Shown here: piece after piece, positions 8,475 to 15,746 of the stretch | How positions within the stretch are numbered: the stretch's first letter is position 1 | How the letters are laid out: every line of letters starts with the position of its first letter | Assembly: GCA_029565675.1 (NCBI GenBank) | Contig: JAKQNP010000025.1 | Span: 29,338-93,337, forward strand | DNA: 64,000 bases | Direction: 5' to 3' | Origin: a bacterium | GTDB lineage: Bacteria > Zhuqueibacterota > Zhuqueibacteria > Residuimicrobiales > Oceaniaggregativiventaceae | Notes under the pieces: generated by a model | Database searches by the model: none | Seen by the model: the letters and a program-made list of their open reading frames with translations, nothing else | Told to the model about the DNA's origin: nothing | Translations under genes and position numbers: made by a program

Positions 8475-9451
8475 AAAGAAAATGCAAACCGCAGCAGCCC
8501 GCGAGTAATGCCCGGGTAAAATTGATCTTGATCGGCGTTGCTATAATTCTGATAATTGTTTATACGAATATTTATAGCAAATTCAGGCACGATCTTGCAG
8601 CCGGATACACAAAAATAAATGACCTTCAATCGCAACTTTATTCATCCAAAACTGGCGACGTGGAATACCTCTTGGAAGGTCCGGGTCCGACGATATTGAT
8701 TTCGCATGGAATCACCGGAGGCATCGATCAGGGAATCGGGCTTGCAGACATGTATCTGGGTAAAGGGTATCGACTGCTGGTCCTGTCGAGGTTTGGATAC
8801 TTGAAATCCTCCATGCCAGACCAACCATCAGCAGAGCTGCAAGCTGAAGCGTATAGCGATCTGTTGGCTTTTCTTCATATCGATCGCGCTTTCATCCTGG
8901 GCAATTCAGCCGGCGGTCCATCAGCGATTCATTTTGCGATCGACTATCCGGAGAAATGCAGCGGTTTGATCCTGGTTTCTTCAGCTGTTCCCGGGAACAC
9001 CAAGGCGTTACCGCCGAAAGCTTTCATGAACGCGGTGTTTGGTTCGGATTTCCTGTATTGGTGTACCATTAAATTGTTCGGGACAAGCATGATGAAAATG
9101 TTTGTTCCTGAATCCATTTTGAACACACTCTCTTCACCAGAAAAAAAGAAGTTGATGGATACTGTATTTTTATCCGGATTACCTATCTCGCACTGGACAA
9201 AAGGCGTCCTGTTTGATACCTATCTTTCAAATCCTTCAATTGATGAAGACATCCCTTACGAATCCATCACAACACAAACACTGATCTTCCATGCCATCGA
9301 TGATCCTGCTCCGCCCATCGAAGGGGCACGTCTGATTGCGAAAAAAATACCCCATTGTGAACTCGTCGCCTATGAAACGGGCGGACATCTGATCATGAAT
9401 CATGAAGATGAGATCAAGCGGACAATCAACCATTTTGTTTGTGATAAATGA
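8453..9451 (+). CDS. Membrane-anchored alpha/beta hydrolase
   Basis: The 332-residue protein has a basic N-terminus, one membrane helix (about residues 23-38), and an alpha/beta hydrolase domain facing the outside. The oxyanion segment SHGITGG lies near 84-90, the nucleophile elbow GNSAGG has Ser152, the acid is in HAIDDPAPP (Asp283 or 284), and the catalytic His312 is in TGGHLIMN. This is a complete Ser-Asp-His triad, so it is likely active as an esterase or lipase-like enzyme. It overlaps the upstream FMN-reductase-like gene by 22 bp and is followed after 91 bp by a GT51-like gene. Substrate not predictable. Confidence 0.8.
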   Translation: MDKKRSMKRKCKPQQPASNARVKLILIGVAIILIIVYTNIYSKFRHDLAAGYTKINDLQSQLYSSKTGDVEYLLEGPGPTILISHGITGGIDQGIGLADMYLGKGYRLLVLSRFGYLKSSMPDQPSAELQAEAYSDLLAFLHIDRAFILGNSAGGPSAIHFAIDYPEKCSGLILVSSAVPGNTKALPPKAFMNAVFGSDFLYWCTIKLFGTSMMKMFVPESILNTLSSPEKKKLMDTVFLSGLPISHWTKGVLFDTYLSNPSIDEDIPYESITTQTLIFHAIDDPAPPIEGARLIAKKIPHCELVAYETGGHLIMNHEDEIKRTINHFVCDK

Positions 9452-9542
9452 ATTCTTTATATTGGACGATTAAACTTGGCCTCCTATGGGAAAGCCTGGC
9501 CTGTCGCGTTTTGCGTGGTCATGTTGTGATCGGGACTTGACG

Positions 9543-10307
9543 ATGAAAAAACTTTTCAAATATTTCTGCTTATCTCTATTTATAACATTAGCTGTGGGTT
9601 CAGTTTGCTATCTGTACTCATTGCACAAGGCCCGGCAATATACCCTCGCGGTGATCGCTGCAGACCTGGAAAAATCGCAGTGGAGAAATCCAGATGGGAC
9701 GATCCACAAATTTGCGATTTGCAGCCAGAACTTGAGCGAAAAACAAAGAGAGATACTCATCAAAGTCGAAGACCCCGGATTTTATGACCACAACGGCATT
9801 GACTTGACGACACCGGGTGCCGGATTGACCACGATCACTCAGGCAATTACAAAAATATTGTATTTCGACCATTTCAAGCCCGGTATGGCCAAAATAAAAC
9901 AATCTTTGATCGCCAGATTCGTTGTCGATGAAATCGTATCCAAGGATGATCAACTCACACTGTTCATCAACACAATGTCTTTTGGCAGGGTCAAGGGAAA
10001 ATCGATAGTTGGTCTTGCGTCTGCGGCAAACGCCTACTACCACCAATCCGTGCAAGGATTGACCGAAGATCAGTATATCTCCCTGATCGCCATGCTGGTC
10101 ATGCCGAGCACTTTTCATCCTGTCGACCACCCTGAGTGGAATCGAGATCGAGTCGATCGAATAAAGGCCTTGATCGCAGGCGAGTACCAACCAGAGGGGT
10201 TGATGGACCAGTTCTACGGAGAATTGCCAGAGGAGGTCGTCGATGCGGGTTTGCCGCCTGCCTCCTATTTTGGCAAATCATCCAAAGATATGAATATCAA
10301 AGACTGA
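9543..10307 (+). CDS. Divergent GT51 (peptidoglycan glycosyltransferase-like) protein
   Basis: The 254-residue protein has one N-terminal membrane helix and a GT51 transglycosylase domain. The first active-site motif VEDPGFYDHNGID holds the catalytic Glu76. The second is shortened and altered (GLTTITQAITK against the usual GGSTITQQ..K). In the third, where active enzymes have ILELYLN with the second catalytic Glu, this protein has QLTLFIN with Thr139 in that place. It may be inactive, use another residue, or do something else with a lipid-linked glycan. I chose ATG 9543 because the signal-anchor (MKKLFKYFCLSLF) begins there. It closes the operon at 7.5-10.3 kb, which ends just before the second direct repeat and a gene remnant. 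Confidence 0.75.
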   Translation: MKKLFKYFCLSLFITLAVGSVCYLYSLHKARQYTLAVIAADLEKSQWRNPDGTIHKFAICSQNLSEKQREILIKVEDPGFYDHNGIDLTTPGAGLTTITQAITKILYFDHFKPGMAKIKQSLIARFVVDEIVSKDDQLTLFINTMSFGRVKGKSIVGLASAANAYYHQSVQGLTEDQYISLIAMLVMPSTFHPVDHPEWNRDRVDRIKALIAGEYQPEGLMDQFYGELPEEVVDAGLPPASYFGKSSKDMNIKD

Positions 10308-10419
10308 CACCGGACCAGGTCAATTAGCCGACGCAAAAAGAGGCACGGCTGATTTGCAGCGTTAGAAATTCATCACCTACTCCATGGAATGAACTTGTTG
10401 CCGATGCAGAACTTCTTTG

Positions 10420-10707
10420 ATGGCAGTCTTTGGTAATGTTGCTCTTTTATGGCCGGTTTTTCTGAAAGAAGTTCCTGATATCATCAAACCCTTCTAAAGC
10501 CATGGTCCTGAATTTTTTATCAATAATACTTCACAAATTTCCATCCTGGGCAAGACAGTCAACGGAGACCATACCCTCATCCTTGCTTTCCCCTGTAACT
10601 CCGGCAGAGTCTTTTTAACCAGCGCTCATCCGGAATTTGACAGCACGCGCAGAGGTTGGGAATTATTCAGAAATGCAATTGAATGGTGTTCGAAGAACGT
10701 GGACTAA
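10420..10707 (+). pseudogene. C-terminal remnant of a BPL_N-like (glutamine-amidotransferase-fold) protein
   Basis: In one frame the sequence reads GPEFFINNTSQISILGKTV, then LAFPCNSGRVFLTSAHPEFD and a closing RRGWELFRNAIEWCSKNVD, stopping at TAA 10705-10707. The 'GRVFLTSxHPEF....W.L.RNA.EW' tail is characteristic of biotin-protein-ligase-N-terminal-like (BPL_N) proteins of the class I glutamine amidotransferase fold. Upstream the frame continues (FGNVALLWPVFLKEV) through an in-frame TAA near 10495, and the N-terminal half is absent. It is therefore a decayed fragment. The second copy of the direct repeat starts right at its stop codon. Confidence 0.65.
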
Positions 10708-10815
10708 AATTCAGGGTTGGACCAAATTATTTCGCTCTTTTTCATCAGATTATGCCGCTTAATTGTAATAAAAGGGCTTTGGCGGCAATTTCTTAAGCTC
10801 CAAAATGGCTTCCAG
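10708..10815 (+). repeat. Direct repeat DR1, copy 2
   Basis: This segment is the partner of 6761-6870 in the same orientation. It begins at the stop codon of the BPL_N remnant and overlaps the 3' end of the small minus-strand gene at 10759-10983, whose last residues (LEAILELKKLPPKPFYYN) are encoded inside the repeat. The repeat continues past that stop codon, so the shared unit is not only coding. Confidence 0.7.
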
Positions 10816-10983
10816 TGCCAGTTTCTCGCGTTTTTCTAAGTTATCCATTGATTTATTAGCAAGATGATTTGGTCCGCCCCCATGACTGGCCTTCTGTGTA
10901 TCTCTATTGGATTGATTTTCTCTCAGATCCGGTATTGCGCAGGGAATCGCGGTACATTCCTTCCCTTGGCATGTCCTGCACAA
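10759..10983 (-). CDS. Small hypothetical protein
   Basis: A 74-residue frame contains a Cys-rich start (MCRTCQGKEC) and a charged C-terminal helix (NLEKREKLALEAILELKKLPP). I do not recognise a family. Support for coding comes from the degenerate copy of its C-terminus at 6761-6870, which keeps the LEAI.(L)K spacing. The N-terminal half could be chance; the true start may be the internal ATG of MDNLEKREK (residue 46), giving a very short product. No clear ribosome binding site is visible. Confidence 0.3.
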   Translation of the reverse strand: MCRTCQGKECTAIPCAIPDLRENQSNRDTQKASHGGGPNHLANKSMDNLEKREKLALEAILELKKLPPKPFYYN

Positions 10984-11048
10984 ACATTTAGATTTATAGA
11001 AACAATTTTAAACATGCGTATACCAAGAGTGATGAAAGAGTCTCCTTC

Positions 11049-11786
11049 TCACATCAGTTTTTTGCTTTTAAAAGAATTTTTAAGAACGCAATGTAAAAAT
11101 TCCAAGCCGTAGCTAAAAATCTTCACATGGCTTATTTCTTCACCGTAAAAGGTAGGTATTGGAATTTCTTTTATCCGCATCCCTGCTTTATAAAGCTCAA
11201 TCATCAATTCTATATCAAAGACGAAAGTATTGGAGAATGACATAAAGGGAACTTTTCTTAAGGCATGACACGAATAGGCCCTGTACCCCGAATGATACTC
11301 GCTTAATTTCGTCCCTAAAAAAAGATTGCCTAATCCGGTTAATAGCCGGTTTCCTATTATTTTTTCAAAGGGCATCCCTCCCTTTATCACCTCATTGCCC
11401 AAAATTCTGGAACCCATAACCATGTCAGCGCTGTTATTTTCTAAAGGTTCAATCATCTCTTGAAGTTTTTCAGGAGCATACTGGCCGTCCCCATGCAAGT
11501 TAACAACGATGTCAAACCCCTCACTGATGGCGTACTGATAGGCCCATTTTAAATGTTTCCCGTACCCTTTGTTGGTTTCATGCTTTATTGCTTTCAGACA
11601 TTTGACATTGTTTATTTTTTTATAATCCAAAACAAGTTGAAAAGTATTATCTGATGAGCCGTCATCTGATACCAAGAGTTCTGCAACCTTATTCTTAAGA
11701 TCAGTGGGAATTCTATCCAGTACTTTTGTAATTGTTTTACACGCATTATAAGTGGGAATAAAAATCAGGATTTTCTTGCTTTTCAT
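11049..11786 (-). CDS. GT2 glycosyltransferase, polyprenol-phosphate sugar synthase type
   Basis: The 245-residue protein resembles dolichyl-/undecaprenyl-phosphate mannosyl- or glucosyltransferases (DPM1/GtrB-like). It has the N-terminal FIPTYNACKTI strand, SDDGSSDNT, a metal-binding D.D in NLHGDGQYAPE (near residues 96-106), MGSRILGNE and a C-terminal basic segment without large membrane helices. Such enzymes load a sugar onto a polyprenyl phosphate at the inner membrane face and supply GT39/ArnT-type transferases, two of which lie in this window (1628-2968 and 15747-17312). It follows the COG4091 gene after 21 bases on the same strand. The sugar is unknown. Confidence 0.85.
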   Translation of the reverse strand: MKSKKILIFIPTYNACKTITKVLDRIPTDLKNKVAELLVSDDGSSDNTFQLVLDYKKINNVKCLKAIKHETNKGYGKHLKWAYQYAISEGFDIVVNLHGDGQYAPEKLQEMIEPLENNSADMVMGSRILGNEVIKGGMPFEKIIGNRLLTGLGNLFLGTKLSEYHSGYRAYSCHALRKVPFMSFSNTFVFDIELMIELYKAGMRIKEIPIPTFYGEEISHVKIFSYGLEFLHCVLKNSFKSKKLM

Positions 11787-11807
11787 TTACACAACTCCAT
11801 CAAATGT

Positions 11808-13088
11808 CTATATTATATCTTTTTCTGAAGAGAGCGCATCCTGCTCTTGTCTCAGCCTGGTAACCAGATTCTTGTCCAAATCGACATCTCTATATGTAAT
11901 CGGCTGATCCTTATTCACGTCTCTTATTAAAGTTGAGAATTCGGCCAGTCCTATAGGCAATAAATTTTCACTTACCGCAATTGCTGAATTTTCAACTAGT
12001 CCATAGTAGTCATAACCTCCGATGACATCCAGCCTTTTTCCTTTTTCCAACTTTCTTTTGGCCAAAGCAATGGTATCCAGGTATTTCCCCTTGGGAGAGA
12101 TTGTTGCACTTTTTAATAAAACCGCTTCTGCTATACTTGCAGGAGCCTCGACAAATCCCAAATGGTGATCCCGAAAAAAAAGGTAATAAGGTCCGTCACC
12201 TTTTTTGAGCCATTTCATATTTTCATTTATTATTTTGTCTTTATTAAAGGCAATAATGAAAACAGGCCCGCCTTGTTTTTTTTCAGTAGATCCAAGCGTA
12301 TAATCGACATAGCCATTCTCCAGATGGTCGAGACCCACAATTTTATCAAAATTATCAATTATTTCTGATTTCAGGGCCTTGGGCCCGTGTAAACCTCTCT
12401 TCAAGGCATGCAATCCAAAAGCATTTCCCAAAACAGTCAACTCGAGAGACTGTTTTGAACCATCTGTATAAGAGCAGGCTTTTATAGAGTCCACATTCGA
12501 AGGGATGAACTTTTTTACTCCCTCGGGAGTTTGGTAGATATCTAAAAATTCCTTGCAGCATCCGGCGATAATCGGTGTAAAACCTTGAAAAGAAATTTCA
12601 TTCAGCATGCGGGCAAGAACGCCTGGCTGATCACCATCTGAATTGGTGTAAATGACTCCTTTTTCGTTGGCCAGACAGGCCAACCTTAACCCTATCGTAG
12701 CGTCTAATTCAGAACTCATGGTAACAAAAGGCAGCCCGGCTGCAAAAGAGCTTAACGCCGCCGTCGCCCCGGCAAGAACATTGCCCGTGCACTCATAAAC
12801 GACATCTATCCCTTTCATCTCCTTGATTAATTCTATATTTGTCGAAACAATATATTTATTTATTTTTGAATAATCTTCTGTGACTGAAATAGCTTCATCC
12901 TTTATACCATTTTCATGATACGCACAAATCGCCTTCTCGATTGTTTTTGTAATAATCGCCTTAATGGAGAAATGTTTGGAACTCAATAATTGCCTGACAA
13001 CCCCTCTGCCCACCCATCCGCATCCTACGATACAGACATTAATTGGTTCTTGTCTCCTTTTTAGCTCGGAGATTATCAGATTGTACAT
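11808..13088 (-). CDS. Homoserine-dehydrogenase-like oxidoreductase with SAF domain (COG4091 type)
   Basis: The 426-residue protein has an N-terminal NAD(P) Rossmann fold (VCIVGCGWVGRGVV, residues 18-31), a substrate domain with YECTGNVLAGA and NSDGDQPGV, and a C-terminal SAF-like region (NLLPIGLAEFS). This arrangement is that of the COG4091 family, called predicted homoserine dehydrogenase, which acts in sugar-acid or branched-sugar pathways rather than in threonine synthesis. GT2 and NAD-dependent genes being adjacent suggests production of an unusual sugar precursor for a surface glycan, but that is inference. The start at 13088 gives MYNLIISELKRRQEPIN before the nucleotide-binding strand, the usual spacing. 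Confidence 0.75.
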   Translation of the reverse strand: MYNLIISELKRRQEPINVCIVGCGWVGRGVVRQLLSSKHFSIKAIITKTIEKAICAYHENGIKDEAISVTEDYSKINKYIVSTNIELIKEMKGIDVVYECTGNVLAGATAALSSFAAGLPFVTMSSELDATIGLRLACLANEKGVIYTNSDGDQPGVLARMLNEISFQGFTPIIAGCCKEFLDIYQTPEGVKKFIPSNVDSIKACSYTDGSKQSLELTVLGNAFGLHALKRGLHGPKALKSEIIDNFDKIVGLDHLENGYVDYTLGSTEKKQGGPVFIIAFNKDKIINENMKWLKKGDGPYYLFFRDHHLGFVEAPASIAEAVLLKSATISPKGKYLDTIALAKRKLEKGKRLDVIGGYDYYGLVENSAIAVSENLLPIGLAEFSTLIRDVNKDQPITYRDVDLDKNLVTRLRQEQDALSSEKDII

Positions 13089-13759
13089 TTGAGTTTTCCA
13101 GTGAACCGATAGGAATTTTGATTTTTTCTGTAGGTTTTACCCGTCTCCAAAGTAAGTCAAGGAAGCGGGGTAATCGTTACTCTGAGGGCAAAAGAGTCTG
13201 ATTTTTTTCGCATTTTGAGGCTATTGGGCCAGATCGGGCTCCCCTTTCAATTGCAATCGATGAAATATTAGCCAAAAAGCACTCGAAAAACAAGAACTAT
13301 TTAAAAATTCGGAAGAAATTGGCGATGCCCATAGCGGTTATGCGCGAGAAATCGAGTCAGGAGAGGCTGCATCAAGGGTGACGGTTAAATTGGGGAGTGA
13401 TGATGAGAGCTCATGAGCAGGACATTTGGGACTGTTGGTGGGCTTTTTGTCTTTATACCGATAATTATCCGCATATAGTGAATTCATCCAGAATGCATTT
13501 CGAAAAGATGAATCTGCTCTCCCCTCCTCTTGTTTTGATGCGAATTCTGCAACTCAGGTTTCGTGAATCCGTTGCTATCGGTTTATGACTGATTATTGCA
13601 AAGTTGGTCGACCAAATATTCAATATCAGGGCAGGATATAACAACAAGATTAATAAAAATTTAATTGGCCACCAATTAATAAATCAGTGGATTTTCCGCT
13701 GAATAGAAGGTTAGCTGGGTTTATAACAGTGGCAATATTTTTTTTAAAAACAGGTTTTT
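13089..13759. other. Gene-free interval of about 670 bp
   Basis: No gene is recognised. Short open pieces exist near 13260-13430 (for example EILAKKHSKNKNYLKIRKK in one frame), but they break quickly and match nothing I know. The sequence becomes A+T rich toward 13740, just beyond the stop codon of the relE-like gene. A GTTAGC near 13711 recalls the end of an attC site but no paired arm was found. Confidence 0.4.
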
Positions 13760-14080
13760 TTATTGCGGGATATCCGGAGGAAATTTGATATTTTTAAGAG
13801 CTTTCAAGATTTTGTCAGCGTCCTTTTTAGCGATGATACGCAAAATAAAAACGATATCGTTTTCAATGCCATAAAATACTCGGAACGAGTCGGAGTCCAG
13901 GTCAATCCGCAGGCGATAGCAGGGAAATTTCAGTCCCTGGATGCGTTTGATCTTATTCTTGAACGGAAAAGGATTGTTTTCAAGTTCGATCGTTTGCATA
14001 ACAATTTGTCTTTGCCGATCGCTTGAAAAGCGCTTTAAATCCTTTACGGCTCTTTTGGTGAATTCGACTTTAAACTTCAT
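13760..14080 (-). CDS. RelE/ParE-family toxin
   Basis: The 106-residue protein has the compact RelE fold pattern: KFKVEFTKRAVKDLKRFSSDRQRQI, then ENNPFPFKNKIKRIQGLKFPCYRLRIDLDSDSFRVFYGIENDIVFILRI, ending with KKDADKI. The basic strand and the R(L)RI....FRVFY segment are typical of RelE-type ribosome-dependent mRNA interferases. Its ATG at 14080 lies inside the end of the antitoxin gene (overlap 11 bp), the usual order antitoxin-toxin. It stands next to integron-like attC sites, so it may once have been a cassette, read against the array direction. Confidence 0.85.
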   Translation of the reverse strand: MKFKVEFTKRAVKDLKRFSSDRQRQIVMQTIELENNPFPFKNKIKRIQGLKFPCYRLRIDLDSDSFRVFYGIENDIVFILRIIAKKDADKILKALKNIKFPPDIPQ

Positions 14081-14345
14081 CCGGCGATTCGCTTTCGATC
14101 TGTTCGAGCAATTCACGCGCGTCTATCGTCTCATCGCTCTCATGCTCTTTTTTCGCTCGTTTAAGCTGTTTTTCAAGATCGAAATGTTTGGCCAAGATAA
14201 AATCTTCCACCTCGTCGCCATCGATTTTAGAAATAACAGCGTAAGGTTGGCCATTGCGGGTGACAATCACATCCCCTTCCTCATTGGCACTTTTTATATA
14301 TTTGGAAGGCGATTTTGACAGTTCTCTGATATTGATGAATTTCAT
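14070..14345 (-). CDS. Phd/YefM-family antitoxin
   Basis: The 91-residue protein begins with MKFINIRELSKSPSKYIKSANEEGDVIVTRNGQPYAVI, a canonical Phd/YefM DNA-binding and dimerisation domain. The acidic C-terminal half (ELLEQIESESPDEV) is what would wrap and neutralise the RelE-like toxin encoded by the overlapping next gene. The start is ATG 14345; a longer frame begins upstream but the Phd fold starts here. Such antitoxins repress their own promoter, which should lie in 14346-14400. Confidence 0.85.
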   Translation of the reverse strand: MKFINIRELSKSPSKYIKSANEEGDVIVTRNGQPYAVISKIDGDEVEDFILAKHFDLEKQLKRAKKEHESDETIDARELLEQIESESPDEV

Positions 14346-14454
14346 ATTGGCTCCGCTATCATGTTCTTGCAATTGTAAGTACAATATACGCTTATTCTAA
14401 ATATCGCGCAACATATTTTTTATCGATCGATGTTAGGCAGTGACGCCGATAACC

Positions 14455-14535
14455 AGCTAACCCATGCATTAACCCGATGCAGCTTCCCAACCCACATCCC
14501 GGCCACCGCTGCACGGGTTATGCGAAACGTTAGAA
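14455..14535 (+). repeat. attC-like integron recombination site 1
   Basis: The left arm GCTAACCCATGCATTAACC..GATGCAGC pairs with the right arm whose reverse complement reads TCTAACGTTTCGCATAACCC.GTGCAGC. The two share the R box (CTAAC/GTTAG), an L box (GCATTAACC/GCATAACC) and an inner stem, with a short unpaired centre, the architecture of an attC site. It ends in CGTTAGAA at 14528-14535, where the recombination point (G^TTAG) would lie at 14529/14530. The higBA cassette starts right after it. Seen directly; the assignment as attC is by structural similarity. Confidence 0.65.
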
Positions 14536-14601
14536 ATTTAAAAAGTTTGACAAAATTCAAATATCCCTTGCAACGTATCGGGTTACACACTACATTGAAA
14601 T

Positions 14602-14880
14602 ATGATTAAATCATTCCGGCACAAAGGAATTGAAAAGCTATTTTTTGAGGATGATCGTAGCAAAGTCAACCAAGATCATGTCTCAAAATTGCTTCGTATT
14701 CTGGATAGACTCGATGCTTCGACCGGCCCACAAGATATGAACTTGCCAGGTTATCATTTTCATGAATTAAAAGGCAAATATAAAAACATTTGGTCAGTCT
14801 GGGTTACCGGGAATTGGCGAGTTACATTTCAATTCGAGGGTCAAAATGTGATAAACGTTGATTATCAAGATTACCATTGA
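14602..14880 (+). CDS. higB: HigB-type toxin (RelE superfamily)
   Basis: The 92-residue protein is a HigB-family mRNA interferase: MIKSFRHKGIEKLFFEDDRS, then HVSKLLRILDRLDASTGPQDMNLPGYHFHELKGKYKNIWSVWVTGNWRVTFQFEG and a C-terminal NVDYQDYH. The W.V.GN(W/R)R..F.F strand with following DY(H) is a hallmark of the 'plasmid maintenance system killer' group, in which toxin precedes antitoxin. The antitoxin gene begins 11 bases after its stop. The pair lies between two attC-like sites, a common place for such pairs in sedentary chromosomal integrons, where they stabilise the array. Confidence 0.92.
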   Translation: MIKSFRHKGIEKLFFEDDRSKVNQDHVSKLLRILDRLDASTGPQDMNLPGYHFHELKGKYKNIWSVWVTGNWRVTFQFEGQNVINVDYQDYH

Positions 14881-14891
14881 GGGAGTTTCAT

Positions 14892-15185
14892 ATGATTTCA
14901 AAAAGAAAACCAACTCATCCTGGCGAAATCTTACGTGAGGATGTAATAAAGCCTTTAAATCTGACGGTCACTGAGGCAGCAAAACGATTGGGAATTACAA
15001 GAAAAACCTTATCCGCTTTGCTGAACTGCCGCGCAGGAATGAGCCCGGAAATGGCCATCCGGGTTGGTCGAGCTACAGGTACTTCGCCTGAAAGCTGGCT
15101 CTTCATGCAAGCAAAGCTAGATCTATGGTATGCTGAAAATGAAAAACTAGTCGTGAGATCACTGCAATTGGAGCCTGTGATATAA
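14892..15185 (+). CDS. higA: HigA-type antitoxin (XRE-family)
   Basis: The 97-residue protein carries the HigA signature HPGEILREDVIKPLNLTVTEAAKRLGITRKTLSALLNCRAGMSPEMAIRVGRATGTSPESWLFMQAKLDLW, a helix-turn-helix of the XRE type that binds the toxin and represses the operon. I start at ATG 14892, preceded by GGGAG; a longer frame from 14877 overlaps the toxin stop. It is followed after 14 bases by the second attC-like site, the normal distance for the last gene of an integron cassette. Confidence 0.92.
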   Translation: MISKRKPTHPGEILREDVIKPLNLTVTEAAKRLGITRKTLSALLNCRAGMSPEMAIRVGRATGTSPESWLFMQAKLDLWYAENEKLVVRSLQLEPVI

Positions 15186-15198
15186 CACACTTACATTG

Positions 15199-15281
15199 CG
15201 TCTAACCCAAGCGTTAACCAAACGCAGTTCCCGTTCACCCCACCCAATCACCGCTGCGCTGGTTACGCTTATCGTTAGCTG
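15199..15281 (+). repeat. attC-like integron recombination site 2
   Basis: The left arm GTCTAACCCAAGCGTTAACC..ACGCAG and the reverse complement of the right arm, AGCTAACGATAAGCGTAACC.GCGCAG, pair with a small bulge, giving the R/L box pattern of attC. The R'' box GTCTAAC fits RYYYAAC and the right end is CGTTAGCT at 15273-15280. It sits immediately 3' of higA in the correct orientation for a cassette reading left to right. No integrase gene is visible, so this would be a cluster of attC sites lacking an integrase, at least within the window. Confidence 0.7.
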
Positions 15282-15309
15282 CAAAACCAATAAAAAAAAT
15301 GCTCTTCAG

Positions 15310-15592
15310 CTGAACAAAAAAACCCTCACCGAAGCGGATATCCGCATAAAGTTTCATTACCCCTGCGTTGGTCGGCGCCAACAGCGACAAGTGGGACGTG
15401 ATGACCCAGATACGCTAAGAAGCTTGTTTCCTCGCCGAACAGCGCCGCATCGTAGCCAAGGTGGATCAGCTGATGGCTCTGGTGGACGAATTGGAAGCGC
15501 AGCTGGCCGCCTCCCGCGCCGCCGAGGAAAAGCTCCTCGCCGCTCTCGTCGCCTAATTGACCGCCCAAAAGGAATCCCCTGCCGTCACCTGA
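15310..15592 (+). pseudogene. Type I restriction-modification scar: HsdR start joined to HsdS end
   Basis: The left part reads NKKTLTEADIRIKF and, after a one-base shift, ALVGANSDKWDVMTQIR, the N-terminus of type I restriction subunit HsdR. Immediately after a stop it passes into FLAEQRRIVAKVDQLMALVDELEAQL, the second conserved repeat and coiled-coil end of the specificity subunit HsdS, then AASRAAEEKLLAALVA and a TAA at 15554-15556. Two genes that normally lie in tandem have thus been collapsed to their outer ends by a deletion. Neither product can be functional. It lies 30 bp beyond the second attC-like site. The following 150 bp (15593-15746) hold no recognisable gene. Confidence 0.75.
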
Positions 15593-15746
15593 AACAAATC
15601 CTGAGCCAATCATCGACAGGAAAGCTGTAAGCAGCCGCCATCCCTACGGCAACATTTACACGGACAAGCGGTTCGGCAAAGATGCATGATCGACCCAGAT
15701 AATCCGCCCAGCCAGTTCGCCGGCAGTACATGCCACAATCCAGCAA

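Noticed and set aside
10355..10380. attC-like end GCGTTAGAAATTC near 10361
   Set aside because: It is similar to the end of attC 1, but the opposite arm needed for pairing was not found.
14425..14445. A third attC end (GTTAGGC at about 14432)
   Set aside because: The word fits the R' box, but no paired left arm could be found upstream; probably chance.
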